This document shows, one piece after another, positions 61,013 to 64,000 of a DNA stretch of 64,000 nucleotides (its first letter is position 1; every line of letters begins with the position of its first letter). This DNA comes from Argyresthia goedartella. Its lineage: Eukaryota; Arthropoda; Insecta; Lepidoptera; Argyresthiidae. The notes beneath the pieces were generated by a model. That model was not told the origin of the DNA and did not search any database. It was given only the letters and a program-made list of their open reading frames with translations. The DNA is taken from contig OX463824.1 in NCBI GenBank assembly GCA_949825045.1, forward strand, positions 28,242,001 to 28,306,000, given 5' to 3'. The position numbers and the translations under genes are program-made.

Positions 61013-61469
61013 ATGCAAGAAATGTTTTACCTTTGATCACTCGAAACAATCGTGTTACGGCAAACAAGAGGAACCACAGATGCTTATCACCACGCCCGAG
61101 GGTACCACAACAAAAGTCTGCAGAAATTGTAAAGGCGAAGACCACGGCGCGAACAACGTAATATGTCCTGTGTTCAAAAATATGATAGCTAGGCAAGTGG
61201 AACAAGCAGAGGCTAAGCAAACGAAGAGAGAGGAGAAAATCAAACGCTCAGTAGTAAGACTGGGTATCAGATATGCAGAAGTCACAAATACAAGGCAATT
61301 TCCTACTCTGCCACAAAAGGAATCAATAAAACCACCCAGTGAACAAGTAGCACCGACAGTAGGGGGTCTCACACTAGAGGACCTCTTTCAGATGCAGACA
61401 CAAATGCAACAGACACTTTTGACGCTGATTGACAGTATAAATATCATACACCCGCATCTCAATGGATAA
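61013..61469 (+). pseudogene. non-LTR ORF1, CCHC zinc knuckles and C-terminus
   Basis: CKKCFTFDHSKQSC and CRNCKGEDHGANNVIC are two gag-type knuckles, followed by a Lys/Glu-rich helix and MQTQMQQTLLTLIDSINII. The stop overlaps the start of ORF2 (ATG at 61462) by 8 nt. This is the natural downstream half of the ORF1 at 59484. Confidence 0.8.
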
Positions 61470-64000
61470 TCTCAACAGCAAAAAAATACAGAACCTCAAA
61501 ATTTTACACCTAAACGCCCAAGGAGTAATAAAGAAATTCAAAGAAATAAAAGAACTAATCGATAAATACAAACCAGCTATAATAACATTAAACGAGTGTA
61601 AGATCGACATTGAGAGACAACAATATCATATAAAAGGATACGATAAACTGAGCCAGAGATTAAAAAAAACACATAGCCACTGCCATGTACATACAGAGGG
61701 GACTAAGATGGGTTGAAACGGAAGTCACGCCCGGCTGGTGTGATGACAACAAGAAGATTGAAGGCGTAATCATCAAACTGTTCACCGACCACGCAACTGG
61801 ACAATATATCAAAATCAAAGGAATATATATTCAAATACCAGACCGACATCATGCTAGAGAAGAACTGGAGGAGACCCTATCGGACGAACCATCCATCATC
61901 GTTGGTGATATGAACCTACGTATGCAAACCCTGGGCCACAGCAGGAATGCCGGCCTCGGTAACAATGTTAAAAAAGCAATGAATGACGGAATCTGCTCGA
62001 TGAAACATGCCAATGCACCATCTAGACCTTTCAGCCCAGGTAACGGCATTCTGGACGTGGCTATAATAACACACCAACAGCTCGAAGCGCAGGGCAAACA
62101 TGTGGAGTACATCGGCTCGGATCACCTCCATTGGCTGCTAACCGTGAAGATTGAACATAATGTAGAGGAACATCTAACCCGTAATACAAAGAAGATCTAC
62201 GAGGACGAGAAACTGAAAGCAACGTACCAACAGACAATGTGGGAAGGTCTCTGTGACCTCAACGAAGAAATTACAACAGAAGCCGATTGCGAAGAGTACG
62301 TAGAAACAATGGAAAATGCCATTACTGAAGCCCTCGACACTCACGCACCCTTAAAAAAGATAGTGAGGCAGGACCGACTGCCGAAGGAAATAAACGATAA
62401 GATAGATATTCGAAACAAACTAAAACAAATCACATAGCAAGGAAGCCACTGCAGTCCCGAACTCCGACACGAATTACGCACTCTATATAACCAAGCCAAG
62501 AAAGAAGCTGAAAAAGCCCTTAATGAATACTCTGAAAAGGGCTGGATACACAAATTACAAGATCCGCGTGACAATAGATCACAAATGTGGCATCTCCAAC
62601 GAAATATGGAGCAGCCAACCGCTAAACTACCAAACATCACGGGATGCAGTACAGAATTAGAAACAATCGACAAGCTCACCGATACAGCTATAGTTAAAGA
62701 GGCCAGGATAGCAAAAGAGCATGAGGGGACTGAAAAGACGACACCGTTCCAACCGCTCGATCCAACATCAAATAAAGAAGTCGAAGTTGCGTTGAAGAGA
62801 TTCAAAAACAACAAGGCCCCAGGGCCAGATGGAATAAAAACAGACGCCTTCAAACTTGGGGGAGAAGTCTTCATCGAGGCATTCGTGCCTCTTGCTAATT
62901 TTGTATTGTCCACATGTTATTTCCCTAAGCGGTGGAAAACTGGCATGTGCATATTCCTGCACAAGGCCGGCAAAGACCATCGTCTGGCATCGTCGTATCG
63001 CCCGATCACACTGCTCAACATCATGGGCAAGCTGTGTGAGCTACTGATCCTGAGAAGACTAAACTCCACAGTGTACCGGCTGCAACCAACATGCCAGCAT
63101 GGCTTCACCAGGGCAAGAGGAACGGCAACCCAGATCTTACGTACCGGAAAAATAATCACCGATGCGCTAGCCGTGGAAGACAGCGTCTCTATGATATCAA
63201 CGGACCTATCTAAAGCCTTTGACTCGATCAACCATAAAGGCCTTATAAACAAACTTCAGAATGAAGATGTTGCTAACAATATCATTAAAATAATAGAGAA
63301 CTACCTAGAAGGCAGAAACTTGAGAGGTCGACTCAGAACTACCACAACCAGAGACAAACCGATACTTCACGGCGTTCCACAAGGCTCGATCCTGGGGCCG
63401 GTAATCTTCAACCTGTATGTCCACAATATTTGGGATATACAAGACCACATCAGAGGACTCAAACTGTCATAGTACGCGGATGATCTTTGTATACTCAACT
63501 GAACCCAGATCATGCGACAATGCGTGCCGAATGGGCAGCGGAAGCCATCGTTGACTACTACACGAAATGGGGGCTAAAATGCAACATAGAGAAAACAGAA
63601 TGCATCATGTTCTCAAAAAAGAAAAATACCGGCCAACAGTGAAACTGAAACAACAAACGCTGCGCTATCAAAAGCAGATCAGATACCTCGGCGTCATATT
63701 CGACAAACACATGAAGATGAACCAGCACACCGAAAAGGTCGTGAAAAAACTGAAACAAGCCAGAGGAGCTCTCGGCCCAATAATAGGATACAATGCAAAG
63801 ACGGAACTAGACACGAAACTGACCATCATTCAAGCCTGCATTTTACCGCTGATGGACTACGGCGTGGTACAATTACTCTCAAGGTATAGCGCAACAAACC
63901 TATGCAAAATCGAACGGCAATATAGAATGGCACTGAAAAATGCCGCACAACTACCTAGAGGAACACCTACGGAAGCAATCTGGGAGATGGCTGACATCGA
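61462..64000 (+). pseudogene. non-LTR ORF2: endonuclease and reverse transcriptase, broken
   Basis: The endonuclease starts KILHLNAQGVIKKF (Asn) and LNECKID (Glu). It shifts in an A-run near 61670, then MYIQRGLRW, VGDMNLRM and IGSDHLHW. A TAG near 62436 interrupts the linker. The reverse transcriptase has NNKAPGPDGI, YRPITLLNIMGK, DLSKAFDSINH and GVPQGSILGP. The YADDLCIL active site follows directly after a TAG at 63470. Further shifts follow (63490, 63640). The thumb/C-terminal part continues beyond the window. At least four lesions: inactive. Confidence 0.85.

Larger units (their letters stand above)
59220..64000 (+). mobile_element. R1/I-like non-LTR retrotransposon, cut by the window end
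   Basis: 5' UTR to 59483 (with a GATCCCGGGGG / CCCCCGGG hairpin near 59389-59413), ORF1 remnants 59484-61469, ORF2 61462-64000 and beyond. All parts are broken by stops and shifts. A SINE sits inside ORF1. The 3' end is outside the window. Confidence 0.8.

Overview
The window is nuclear DNA from an intron-rich, AT-rich, transposon-laden animal genome. The mix of elements (a tRNA-headed SINE, CR1/Jockey-like and R1/I-like non-LTR elements, BEL/Pao and gypsy relics, hAT and many small inverted-repeat elements) and the protein sequences point to an insect, most likely a moth or butterfly; the species cannot be named from sequence alone.

Two host genes are recognised. The first, on the + strand, is the 3' part of a PACS gene (phosphofurin acidic cluster sorting protein, PACS1/2 family). 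Seventeen coding exons run from 5911 to 48946 and join in one continuous phase-consistent frame of about 757 residues; the 5' exons lie left of the window. The second, on the - strand, is a two-exon ACTMAP-type actin maturation protease (C19orf54 family) at 54182-55319. A THAP-domain first exon (47054-47133) sits inside the last PACS intron.

Layout: 223-460 SINE; 484-5760 an apparently intact two-ORF non-LTR retrotransposon on the - strand; 6101-9343 a non-coding LTR element with two identical 131-bp LTRs; 10132-13041 an internally deleted BEL/Pao element; 13042-31000 PACS exons B to L with SINEs, a complete hAT relic and several inverted-repeat elements between them; 31000-34905 a + strand non-LTR copy; 35634-37193 PACS exon M followed by a minisatellite built from its own 3' end; 38150-43200 a decayed - strand non-LTR element with a zinc-finger/RRM-like ORF1; 44603-48946 the last PACS exons; 48947-54100 the 3' UTR and intergenic DNA; 54182-55319 ACTMAP; 56030-57240 a dead DDE transposase; 57700-59215 fragments of three retroelements; 59220-64000 an R1/I-like non-LTR element with a SINE in its ORF1, cut by the window edge.

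Two observations stand out. (1) In the 868-5381 element, ORF1 ends in a textbook -1 slippery heptamer (U UUA AAU) directly before its UAG. The -1 frame is exactly ORF2, and ORF2 has no AUG upstream of its first endonuclease catalytic residues. (2) At several PACS exons (B, E, H, K, M, P, weakly I and N), exon sequence, usually the 3' end with its 5' splice site, has been duplicated into the following intron. These range from a 32-bp array of six donors to a roughly 140-bp minisatellite of ten units, and include phase-compatible whole-exon copies.
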